Shown here piece after piece: positions 1 through 5,225 of a stretch of 9,462 nucleotides of DNA. Source of the DNA: Parcubacteria group bacterium CG11_big_fil_rev_8_21_14_0_20_39_22 (GTDB lineage Bacteria; Patescibacteriota; Minisyncoccia; Phycocordibacterales; GCA-002787175); NCBI GenBank assembly GCA_002787175.1, contig PCWC01000045.1, positions 1 to 9,462 on the forward strand, in the 5' to 3' direction. Under the pieces are notes generated by a model that did not search any database, was not told the DNA's origin, and saw only the letters and a list, made by a program, of their open reading frames with translations. The stretch's first letter is position 1, and the number at the start of each line of letters is the position of its first letter. A program made the position numbers and the translations under genes.

Positions 1-2
1 TG

Positions 3-80
3 AATTCAGCAGAATGTGAGTTTCGCTATAATCATAAACATGATATACTCGAATTATTAAAAGTAATTGTTAGCTCTTAG
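3..80 (+). CDS. C-terminal fragment of a probable IS1595/ISXO2-like transposase (cut by window edge)
   Basis: Frame 3 is open from the window edge to a TAG at 78-80 and encodes about 25 residues, including EFRYNHKHDILELL. The pattern [E/D]-F-x-[FYW]-R-[YFW]-N-x-[RK] followed by a short leucine-rich helix is how many IS1595/ISXO2 DDE-type transposases end, so this is probably the tail of such a gene. The last codons (GTT AGC TCT TAG) lie inside a heptamer-repeat tract, so the native end may have been altered. A palindrome that could be an IS end or a terminator follows 26 nt later. Only the tail is visible. The family call rests on one short motif and could be wrong, although a real coding tail is more likely than chance. 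Confidence 0.4.
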   Translation, partial: NSAECEFRYNHKHDILELLKVIVSS

Positions 81-91
81 CTAGTCTAGAG
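64..91. repeat. Degenerate heptamer tandem repeat, TAGCTNT type
   Basis: Four 7-bp units in register run through this stretch, including TAGCTCT and TAGCTAG. The tract overlaps the stop codon of the upstream partial gene: the TAG at 78-80 is the first three bases of a unit. It belongs to the same degenerate family as the tracts at 166-193 and 2930-2950. Confidence 0.5.
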
Positions 92-105
92 CCAAATAAA
101 TTTAC

Positions 106-136
106 AAAACTACGGCAACCTGGTTGCCTATGTTTT
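106..136. repeat. Palindromic dispersed repeat, copy 1 (imperfect)
   Basis: The core GGCAACC/GGTTGCC (114-120, 122-128) has a single central T. It is flanked by AAAAC on the left and TATGTTTT on the right; three bases (111-113) spoil an otherwise 15-bp arm. The right arm is identical to that of the perfect palindrome at 6613-6643. Similarity may continue downstream: 201-222 resembles 6683-6701. As RNA the hairpin, with T4 at its end, could act as a terminator for the partial gene ending at 80. It could also be the end of an insertion sequence or a REP-like element. Confidence 0.7.
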
Positions 137-165
137 AACTTAAAAATAAAATATCAAATCGAAAA

Positions 166-193
166 TAGCTGTTAGGTGTTAGCTTTTAGTAGA
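166..193. repeat. Degenerate heptamer tandem repeat, TAGNNNN type
   Basis: Four consecutive 7-mers (166-172, 173-179, 180-186, 187-193) all begin with TAG; examples are TAGCTGT and TAGCTTT. Seven is not a multiple of three, so the TAGs at 166, 173 and 180 fall in all three plus-strand frames. If 106-222 and 6613-6701 are homologous, this tract looks like an insertion, since the second copy lacks it. Confidence 0.7.
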
Positions 194-263
194 AGATAAT
201 TTTTAAGTAATGCCCAAATTTTTATTTCCAAACCAAAACACTTTCGGCATTTTATTACATAAA

Positions 264-284
264 TTAGAAGTTAGGTGAGTTTTC
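264..284. repeat. Short heptamer repeat, TTAGAAG/TTAGGTG type
   Basis: Two clear 7-bp units (264-270, 271-277) and one weak unit (278-284) lie between the palindrome region and the longer tract that starts at 300. Alone this would be negligible; it is listed because other tracts nearby share the period and the TTAG core. Confidence 0.35.
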
Positions 285-299
285 TCCCCCTCTTTTCGT

Positions 300-384
300 G
301 TTACATGTTATACGCTACACGTTCTGTGCTTCATGCTACAAGTTGCACGTTACATGATAGTCGCTATCCAGTTGTCCATTGTCC
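300..384. repeat. Long degenerate heptamer tandem repeat, GYTACAY-like
   Basis: Twelve 7-bp units can be laid end to end (300-369 and 371-384, one extra base at 370). Examples are GTTACAT (300-306 and again 349-355), GCTACAC (314-320), GCTACAA (335-341), GTTGTCC (371-377) and ATTGTCC (378-384). Units are rarely identical, but most keep G[CT]T at the front and a pyrimidine at the end. The last units supply TTGTCC (379-384), which fits the -35 of the corA promoter. This is not a CRISPR: there are no spacers and the period is 7 bp. It resembles in style the short tandem heptamers (STRR) known from filamentous cyanobacteria. Confidence 0.75.
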
Positions 385-408
385 GACCTATCTTTAATTT
401 TGTATAAT
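379..408 (+). promoter_or_regulatory. Probable promoter of the corA-like gene
   Basis: TTGTCC (379-384), an 18-bp spacer and a perfect TATAAT (403-408). The start codon is at 420, so the mRNA would have a leader of only about 4-5 nt. No Shine-Dalgarno sequence is present in the AT-only stretch before the ATG. The -35 lies in the final unit of the heptamer repeat. Confidence 0.65.
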
Positions 409-419
409 AGAATTTAATT

Positions 420-1340
420 ATGTTAACAAGTCATACTCATCGCAATCTTGTTTGGATAGATCTCGACAATCCTACCGAGGAGGAAATACATTGGGTAATG
501 GATGAATACGGTGTAAATCAAATCGTAGCACGTGAGCTTATGACGCCAACCCTAAAGCCGAAGGTTGATCTCTACAGAGACTACATATACCTCATACTAC
601 ACTTCCCTACACTCAATAGATCAGGCGGTCCCAATATCCATGGTACGAAGGAAATAGATTTTATAATCGGTAAAGATTTCATAATCACAGCTCATTACGG
701 TGAGGTAGACTTTCTTCATAGACTTGCCAAAATTTTTGAAGTCAACTCTCTCCTTGATGGCGACGATCTCGGGTCCCATGCTGGATTCCTTTTCTTTTTT
801 ATGATTCGAGAGGCCTACCAGACATTAGAAAATGAACTCGATTCAATAAAAGACCGACTGGAACTCGCTCAAGCAAATATTTTTAATGGACTTGAGAGGG
901 AGATGGTTATCGAAATCTCCAGACTTAGTCGTGATTTGCTCGACTTTACTCGTGCCACCAAACTTCATCGCGAAATTCTGCATTCTTTTGATATCGCAGG
1001 TAAGAAATTTTTCGGCGATGGATTTTCTTATGAACTCCACAGTGTCATAAACGAGTATTACAAAGTCGAATCGTCAATCGAATCAAATCGTGCTTTTCTT
1101 TTGGAGCTTCGGTCAACCAACAACTCCCTAATAACCACGAAGCAAAACGAGGTAATGAAGATTCTTACCATTATGGCGTTTGTTACATTTCCTCTTTCAC
1201 TTTTGGCGGGAATATTCGGAATGAATACCGCTTATATGCCGATAGTTGGACAAAATTACGACTTTTGGATTATTATTGTCCTTATGGCACTTCTTACTGG
1301 CTCCTTCTTTTATTTCTTCAAAAAAAATAAGTGGCTTTGA
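420..1340 (+). CDS. corA: CorA-like magnesium/divalent cation transporter
   Basis: This 306-residue protein has the CorA layout: a soluble N-terminal alpha/beta domain, a long helical region (about 120-245), then two membrane segments (about 248-266 and 283-301). The signature G-M-N lies at residues 267-269 (codons 1218-1226), just after the first membrane helix. Length is near the family norm of about 310-320. CorA pentamers pass Mg2+ (also Co2+, Ni2+) across the inner membrane. The loop after GMN reads TAYMPIVGQNYDFW instead of the classical MPEL, so the acidic residue near the pore mouth is missing. The start at 420 fits the TATAAT just upstream and there is no earlier in-frame ATG. It ends in TGA 40 bp before cysS, and the two are probably co-transcribed. 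CorA family is near certain; ion selectivity is not determined. Confidence 0.93.
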   Translation: MLTSHTHRNLVWIDLDNPTEEEIHWVMDEYGVNQIVARELMTPTLKPKVDLYRDYIYLILHFPTLNRSGGPNIHGTKEIDFIIGKDFIITAHYGEVDFLHRLAKIFEVNSLLDGDDLGSHAGFLFFFMIREAYQTLENELDSIKDRLELAQANIFNGLEREMVIEISRLSRDLLDFTRATKLHREILHSFDIAGKKFFGDGFSYELHSVINEYYKVESSIESNRAFLLELRSTNNSLITTKQNEVMKILTIMAFVTFPLSLLAGIFGMNTAYMPIVGQNYDFWIIIVLMALLTGSFFYFFKKNKWL

Positions 1341-1380
1341 GCAACTTTATTTCTGTAATTTTCGTGCCAGACCAAACCTG

Positions 1381-2841
1381 ATGTCTTTAGTTTTCTATAA
1401 CACTTTGAGTAAGAAAAAGGAGCCCTTTAAGCCGATTGAATCTCATAATGTTGGCTTGTATTCTTGTGGACCGACTGTTTATGATGATGCCCATATCGGC
1501 AATTTAAGGGCTTACGTTTTTGTGGATGTGCTCAAACGCACTCTCATCGAACAAGGTTTTGAAGTGAGGCACGTGATGAATATGACCGATGTCGGACATT
1601 TATCTGGCGATAGTGATGGAGGTGACGACAAAATGTCGAAAGCTCTTAAGCGAGAAGAGCTACCGCTCTCAAAGGAAAATATGAAAATTGTTGGGCAAAA
1701 GTATGCGAAGAGGTTTTTAGACGATTTGAAATCCTTATCGGTAATCATCCCTGATGAGACTCCTTTTGCGAGTGACCATATCGAAGCGATGCAAGGGATT
1801 ATAAAAATCTTGCACGATAAAGGTTATGTTTACAAAACATCTGACGGTTTGTATTTCGATACCGAGAAATTTCCCGATTATGGAGTCTTAGGTTCTACTT
1901 GTGCAGTGGGACAGGAAAACGTAAGTAGAATAGAGAAAAATCCCGAAAAAAAGAACCAAGCAGACTTTGCTGTCTGGAAATTTACACAGACGCGGAACAA
2001 ACACGGAAATATGCCGAACGGGACGGAAGGTGTCGGTTGGGATTTTGAACCTTTTGGTAACGGCTTCCCTGGTTGGCATATAGAATGTTCCGCAATGAGT
2101 CGCGAATATCTTGGGCAGCCTTTTGATATTCATACTGGAGGAATAGATCATGTAGGCACACATCACGATGGAGAAATTGCTCAATCTTCCGTAGCTTTCG
2201 ATAGTCCTCTTGCCAATTTCTGGTTACATAATGAACATCTAATATTACCCGAAGGCAAGATGGCAAAATCCGAAGGTAATTCCATAACCTTATCTGATCT
2301 AAAAGATAAAGGTGTACATCCTATAGCATTTCGATACTATCTTCTGCAGACCCATTACAGATCCCCTTTATCTTTTTCACTTGATGCTATTTTAGCAGCG
2401 CATACCGCTTTAGAACGTCTTGTTGTCTCGATTGCTCTTTTACCTAAAAGTGCGAAGGAAGAAGGAGATTCAAGCGATTCCGATTTCGTGACATCTCTGA
2501 GTGATGCTTTGGTAGATGATCTTGATACTCCAAAAGCCATAGCTTCAATACACGAAAACCTACGCTCTTCTCCAAACACCGAATCCATTATCGAAGGACT
2601 TAAAAAGGCCGACAACCTTCTGGGTCTCAACTTGCTTTCTCTTGCAGACAATATAATCGTCCATAATCCTGAGACAGAGGTCAAAGAGCTTTTGCAAAAG
2701 CGTGCGGAGTACAAAAAAAACAACAATTGGGACGAGGCAGATAAAATTAGAGAAAAAGTCAAAGAGCTTGGTTATTCAATAGTTGACCAAGGAGAAAGAA
2801 CCCTGCTTATGCGCCCGCTTTCTCGGTTGGAAATCATATAA
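1381..2841 (+). CDS. cysS: Cysteinyl-tRNA synthetase
   Basis: A class I aminoacyl-tRNA synthetase that joins cysteine to tRNA-Cys in the cytoplasm. From the ATG at 1381 it has 486 residues (E. coli CysS has 461). Visible marks are YSCGPTVYD with the first zinc-ligand cysteine, the HIGH motif as HIGN, TDVGHL, GWHIECSAMS with the second cysteine, DIHTGGIDHVGTHHDGEIAQ carrying the zinc His/Glu, and the KMSKS loop as KMAKS. The C-terminal helical region carries NNWDEADKIREKVKELGY, typical for the family. An in-frame ATG at 1246 lies inside corA and would add a 45-residue unrelated leader, so it is rejected. No clear Shine-Dalgarno precedes 1381; translation may follow from corA 40 bp upstream. 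The HTGGIDHVGTHHDGE version differs from the E. coli HGGGSDLMFPHHENE block but keeps the metal ligands. Confidence 0.97.
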   Translation: MSLVFYNTLSKKKEPFKPIESHNVGLYSCGPTVYDDAHIGNLRAYVFVDVLKRTLIEQGFEVRHVMNMTDVGHLSGDSDGGDDKMSKALKREELPLSKENMKIVGQKYAKRFLDDLKSLSVIIPDETPFASDHIEAMQGIIKILHDKGYVYKTSDGLYFDTEKFPDYGVLGSTCAVGQENVSRIEKNPEKKNQADFAVWKFTQTRNKHGNMPNGTEGVGWDFEPFGNGFPGWHIECSAMSREYLGQPFDIHTGGIDHVGTHHDGEIAQSSVAFDSPLANFWLHNEHLILPEGKMAKSEGNSITLSDLKDKGVHPIAFRYYLLQTHYRSPLSFSLDAILAAHTALERLVVSIALLPKSAKEEGDSSDSDFVTSLSDALVDDLDTPKAIASIHENLRSSPNTESIIEGLKKADNLLGLNLLSLADNIIVHNPETEVKELLQKRAEYKKNNNWDEADKIREKVKELGYSIVDQGERTLLMRPLSRLEII

Positions 2842-2842
2842 T

Positions 2843-2863
2843 GCGAATCGTGTATCGTGATAC
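2843..2863. repeat. Heptamer repeat after the cysS stop codon
   Basis: Three 7-bp units (2843-2849, 2850-2856, 2857-2863) begin one base after the cysS stop: GCGAATC, GTGTATC, then GTGATAC. The rest of the convergent 92-bp spacer to the nucleotidyltransferase stop shows no convincing terminator, only a 5-bp GTATC/GATAC stem with a 2-nt loop. Confidence 0.45.
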
Positions 2864-2929
2864 TCAAAAAATTAGCCTAATCTTCGTGTTTTACCGGCAG
2901 TCTGACTACCTCAACAACTCTCCTCTCTT

Positions 2930-2950
2930 CTTCCTAACAGCTAAAAGCTA
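2930..2950 (-). repeat. Heptamer repeat overlapping the 3' end of the nucleotidyltransferase gene
   Basis: Read on the minus strand, the units TAGCTTT (2950-2944), TAGCTGT (2943-2937) and TAGGAAG (2936-2930) are in register. The first two are identical to units in the tract at 166-193, about 2.8 kb away. The stop codon of the gene (TAG at 2936-2934) is the start of the third unit, so the last few residues (AFSC) are encoded by the repeat. Confidence 0.6.
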
Positions 2951-3617
2951 TCTTCTCTGTTTCTTCCAAATCCTCTGGAGATGATAGAGGGAACCAATTG
3001 CTTGATTTCACGATCTTAATATCAATATCGTCTTTTGCTGTCAGTATTGTCTGTGGTAGACCGTACTCTTTTGCTCCCGGAGACTTTTTAACGGGCTCAT
3101 ATTCAAAAAAACGACGGTCAAGCATATAAAGTCCAATATTTTCGTACCTATCCTTCAAGAGTTTTTGTGACTCCTTTATATCGATTAGATGTCCATTTTC
3201 ATCGAATACGACTTCCGCTCCAATCTTTTCCTTTTCCACTTTTTGTATTCCGAGAGCCCAATCGAACTTTATCATCTCATTTACAACGTCAACCGAATAG
3301 ATATCATCACCCATCATTACAATAAACCTGTCTCTAATAAACTCTTTTGCTTCCCAAACTGATTTTGCCGTACCGAGTAACTCCTTTTGATAAGCATATT
3401 TGATTATCTTGTCTCGATATTTGTCTTTGAAGTAATCTTTAATTATATGGTCTTTGTAACCAACAACTATTATCACCTCGTCTATTTCATCGGGTAATAT
3501 GTCCAATTTATGTTCTATAAGGTTTCTGCCAGCGAGTTTGAGCATCGGCTTCGGTGTCAATTCCGTGAGCTCTCTCATCCGAGTCCCCCTTCCTGCTGCG
3601 AGTATAATGGCTTGCAT
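2934..3617 (-). CDS. Sugar-phosphate nucleotidyltransferase (NDP-sugar pyrophosphorylase family)
   Basis: This 227-residue single-domain GT-A-type nucleotidyltransferase would couple a sugar-1-phosphate to an NTP, giving an NDP-sugar and pyrophosphate for cell-surface glycan synthesis. The N-terminal signature is complete: AAGRGTRM (residues 7-14), with the lysine of PKPM at 23. Other marks are LGTA (81-84) in the base-binding region and the metal-binding GDD (103-105). A W-x-PLSSPEDL segment near the end resembles the W-x-x-v-x-T-p-e-DL found near the C-terminus of related enzymes. Substrate (dTDP-, UDP- or GDP-sugar) cannot be told from the sequence. No extra C-terminal acyltransferase or hexapeptide domain is present. 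The start at 3617 places the signature at the N-terminus as usual. The gene is convergent with cysS and divergent from dnaB. The final residues come from a heptamer repeat, so the original C-terminus may have been different. Confidence 0.88.
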   Translation of the reverse strand: MQAIILAAGRGTRMRELTELTPKPMLKLAGRNLIEHKLDILPDEIDEVIIVVGYKDHIIKDYFKDKYRDKIIKYAYQKELLGTAKSVWEAKEFIRDRFIVMMGDDIYSVDVVNEMIKFDWALGIQKVEKEKIGAEVVFDENGHLIDIKESQKLLKDRYENIGLYMLDRRFFEYEPVKKSPGAKEYGLPQTILTAKDDIDIKIVKSSNWFPLSSPEDLEETEKIAFSC

Positions 3618-3624
3618 AGTTTAA

Positions 3625-3680
3625 AGAACCTGATCGAAATTTTATCGCTTTGTTCGTACGCGAAATTACGACCAGGTTCT
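3625..3680 (-). promoter_or_regulatory. Long hairpin just upstream of the nucleotidyltransferase start
   Basis: AGAACCTGATCG (3625-3636) and CGACCAGGTTCT (3669-3680) form a 12-bp inverted repeat with one difference. In the minus-strand transcript the odd pair becomes a G-U wobble, so the stem is intact in that direction only. The inner part continues with AATTT and CGC pairing, with a small bulge. The stem ends 7 nt before the start codon and would lie in the 5' leader if the promoter at 3684-3712 is right. It could be a translational control hairpin or a protein operator. It is not a typical terminator because no U-tract follows. Confidence 0.55.
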
Positions 3681-3683
3681 AAC

Positions 3684-3712
3684 ATGGTACTAAAATCAAA
3701 GTTAAGTGACAA
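3684..3712 (-). promoter_or_regulatory. Possible promoter of the nucleotidyltransferase gene
   Basis: On the minus strand, TTGTCA (3712-3707), a 17-bp spacer and TACCAT (3689-3684). Transcription would begin around 3677, at the base of the hairpin at 3625-3680. The -10 is weak; an overlapping TGT-TAGAAC (3684-3676) is an alternative extended -10. Confidence 0.35.
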
Positions 3713-3747
3713 CCATAATATCGAGAGTCCATACTTAGAACAACTTC

Positions 3748-3793
3748 TTATCCCCATATTCCACAGAATCCCCTTTTGCGGTTATTTGGATAA
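3748..3793. promoter_or_regulatory. Cluster of DnaA-box-like 9-mers upstream of dnaB
   Basis: Compared with the E. coli DnaA box TTATCCACA, the plus strand has TTATCCCCA (3748-3756, 8/9) and TATTCCACA (3757-3765, 7/9). The minus strand has TTATCCAAA (3793-3785, 8/9). The last one overlaps the presumed -35 region of dnaB. This is suggestive of DnaA control but not proven; the organism's own DnaA consensus is unknown. Confidence 0.3.
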
Positions 3794-3816
3794 CAACTGC
3801 CGATGTGTGGTAAAAT
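3786..3816 (+). promoter_or_regulatory. Probable extended -10 promoter of dnaB-recR
   Basis: TGG-TAAAAT (3808-3816) is an extended -10 with the TGn motif; TTGGAT (3786-3791) is a possible but widely spaced -35 (19 bp). The -10 ends 7 nt before the ATG at 3824, which puts the expected transcription start on or next to the start codon, so the message should be leaderless. Confidence 0.55.
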
Positions 3817-3823
3817 ATCACCT

Positions 3824-5224
3824 ATGACCACAACAGTCTCTCAAGGAATTTCAAACAAACTCCGTATACCACCACAAAGCATCGAGGCTGAAATGGCTCT
3901 TTTGGGTTCTCTTATGCTCCGTCCAGATGCTATGTATGAAGTCATCGACTTTATAAAAGAAGATGTTTTTTACTCTGAAAAACATCGTATTGTTTGGAGA
4001 AGTATCTTTGAGCTTTTCTCAAAGAATACTCCTGTTGATCTCCTATCACTCTCAACTCGACTTAAAGAAAAAAAGCAACTCGACCAAATCGGCGGAGCCA
4101 CGTTCCTAACTGAGCTTGTAAACACCGTTCCCTCTTCCGCCAACGTAAAATACTACGCTGAATTGGTACAAAAAAAGCATATGATGCGAAACCTGATAGA
4201 AGCATCAGAATTTATTTCGCATCTCGGATATGATGAATCTGGTGAGCTCGACGAGCTAATCGACAAAGCGGAAAAAAAAATCTATGAAATCACAAACGGA
4301 GTAAATTCTTCTGCAAAATTTATCCAAATAAAAGATACTTTAGCAGAGGCATGGGAACGTCTTGACACTTTACATAAATCAAACGATGAGATTCGTGGTG
4401 TCCATTCGGGATTTAAGGAAATAGATAACAAACTTGCCGGCTTTCAAAAATCTGACCTCATAATACTTGCGGCACGTCCTTCTATGGGTAAAACCTCTTT
4501 GGCTCTCGATATTGCTCGGCAATCTGCCATACTCCACAATACCTCTGTCGGCATTTTTTCGCTTGAAATGAGTTCACAGCAACTTGTTGACCGTATGCTC
4601 GCCGCTGATTCAAGAGTCGATTCGTGGAAACTCCGAACTGGGAAACTTTCTACTGATGCCGAATTTGACAAATTGCGAGAGTCTCTCGATAAACTTTCTA
4701 AAGCTCCGATTTATATCGATGACCAGCCCGGAACTAACATCTTAAAAATGAGGTCGGTTGCGAGGAGACTCAAGCGTGAAAATGGACTCGGTCTTATTGT
4801 TGTCGACTATCTTCAGCTTATGACTCCGACCCAATCACGGGGGTCTGACAACGTTGTCCAACAAACAACCGAAATATCAAGGTCGCTAAAACAGCTTGCT
4901 CGAGAGCTCGATGTGCCGGTTCTGGCACTCTCCCAACTTTCTCGAGCCGTAGAACAACGTGGTGGCAAGCCTCGATTGTCTGACCTTAGAGATTCCGGTT
5001 CTATTGAGCAGGATGCCGATGTTGTTATGTTCATCCATCGAGAAAGAAATGAGGAAGGAGCCGGCCGAAACAACTCCGCCGAAATTTTGATTGAAAAGCA
5101 CAGAAACGGTCCGACCGGCAAAGTCGATCTCTATTTTGATGAGCAAAAGGCGACATTTTTGAGTATGGAAAAAGCCGACTTCTCTGATTTTAATACGAGC
5201 TCATCGGTAGATGACGACTTCTAA
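3824..5224 (+). CDS. dnaB: Replicative DNA helicase DnaB
   Basis: The hexameric 5'-3' helicase that unwinds DNA at the replication fork. From 3824 it has 466 residues. The N-terminal helical domain (about 14-120) starts with the typical LRIPPQSIEAEMALLGS. The RecA-like C-terminal domain has Walker A as ARPSMGKTS (217-225), Walker B LIVVDYLQL (324-332), SQLSRAVEQR (370-379) and DLRDSGSIEQDADVVMFIHR (last arginine about 406). No intein is present. A longer reading from 3803 is possible but overlaps the -10 hexamer and adds seven residues not usual in the family, so 3824 is chosen. There is no Shine-Dalgarno, in line with a leaderless start. The protein ends in an acidic tip, SVDDDF, similar in character to the SSB tail. 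recR follows after 1 nt or overlaps by 14 nt, so the two form an operon. Confidence 0.97.
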   Translation: MTTTVSQGISNKLRIPPQSIEAEMALLGSLMLRPDAMYEVIDFIKEDVFYSEKHRIVWRSIFELFSKNTPVDLLSLSTRLKEKKQLDQIGGATFLTELVNTVPSSANVKYYAELVQKKHMMRNLIEASEFISHLGYDESGELDELIDKAEKKIYEITNGVNSSAKFIQIKDTLAEAWERLDTLHKSNDEIRGVHSGFKEIDNKLAGFQKSDLIILAARPSMGKTSLALDIARQSAILHNTSVGIFSLEMSSQQLVDRMLAADSRVDSWKLRTGKLSTDAEFDKLRESLDKLSKAPIYIDDQPGTNILKMRSVARRLKRENGLGLIVVDYLQLMTPTQSRGSDNVVQQTTEISRSLKQLARELDVPVLALSQLSRAVEQRGGKPRLSDLRDSGSIEQDADVVMFIHRERNEEGAGRNNSAEILIEKHRNGPTGKVDLYFDEQKATFLSMEKADFSDFNTSSSVDDDF

Positions 5225-5225
5225 G

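Noticed and set aside
300..384. Repeat array considered as CRISPR
   Set aside because: The period is 7 bp, units are degenerate, there are no spacers and no cas genes nearby.
1338..1340. TGA of corA considered as a glycine codon (code 25, as in Absconditabacteria and Gracilibacteria)
   Set aside because: No other gene contains or needs an in-frame TGA and GGN glycine codons are used normally; read-through would add only a few residues before a TAA, so stop is the simpler reading.
1246..1380. Upstream ATG extending cysS by 45 residues
   Set aside because: The extension lies inside corA in another frame and has no similarity to the CysS N-terminus, which begins normally at 1381.
3803..3823. 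Upstream ATG extending dnaB by 7 residues
   Set aside because: It overlaps the probable -10 hexamer at 3811-3816, so the codon would lie upstream of the transcription start.
3510..3827. 105-codon plus-strand frame crossing the nucleotidyltransferase 5' end and the dnaB spacer
   Set aside because: Half is antisense to the conserved nucleotidyltransferase N-terminus and the rest covers the hairpin and promoter region; no protein-like features are seen.
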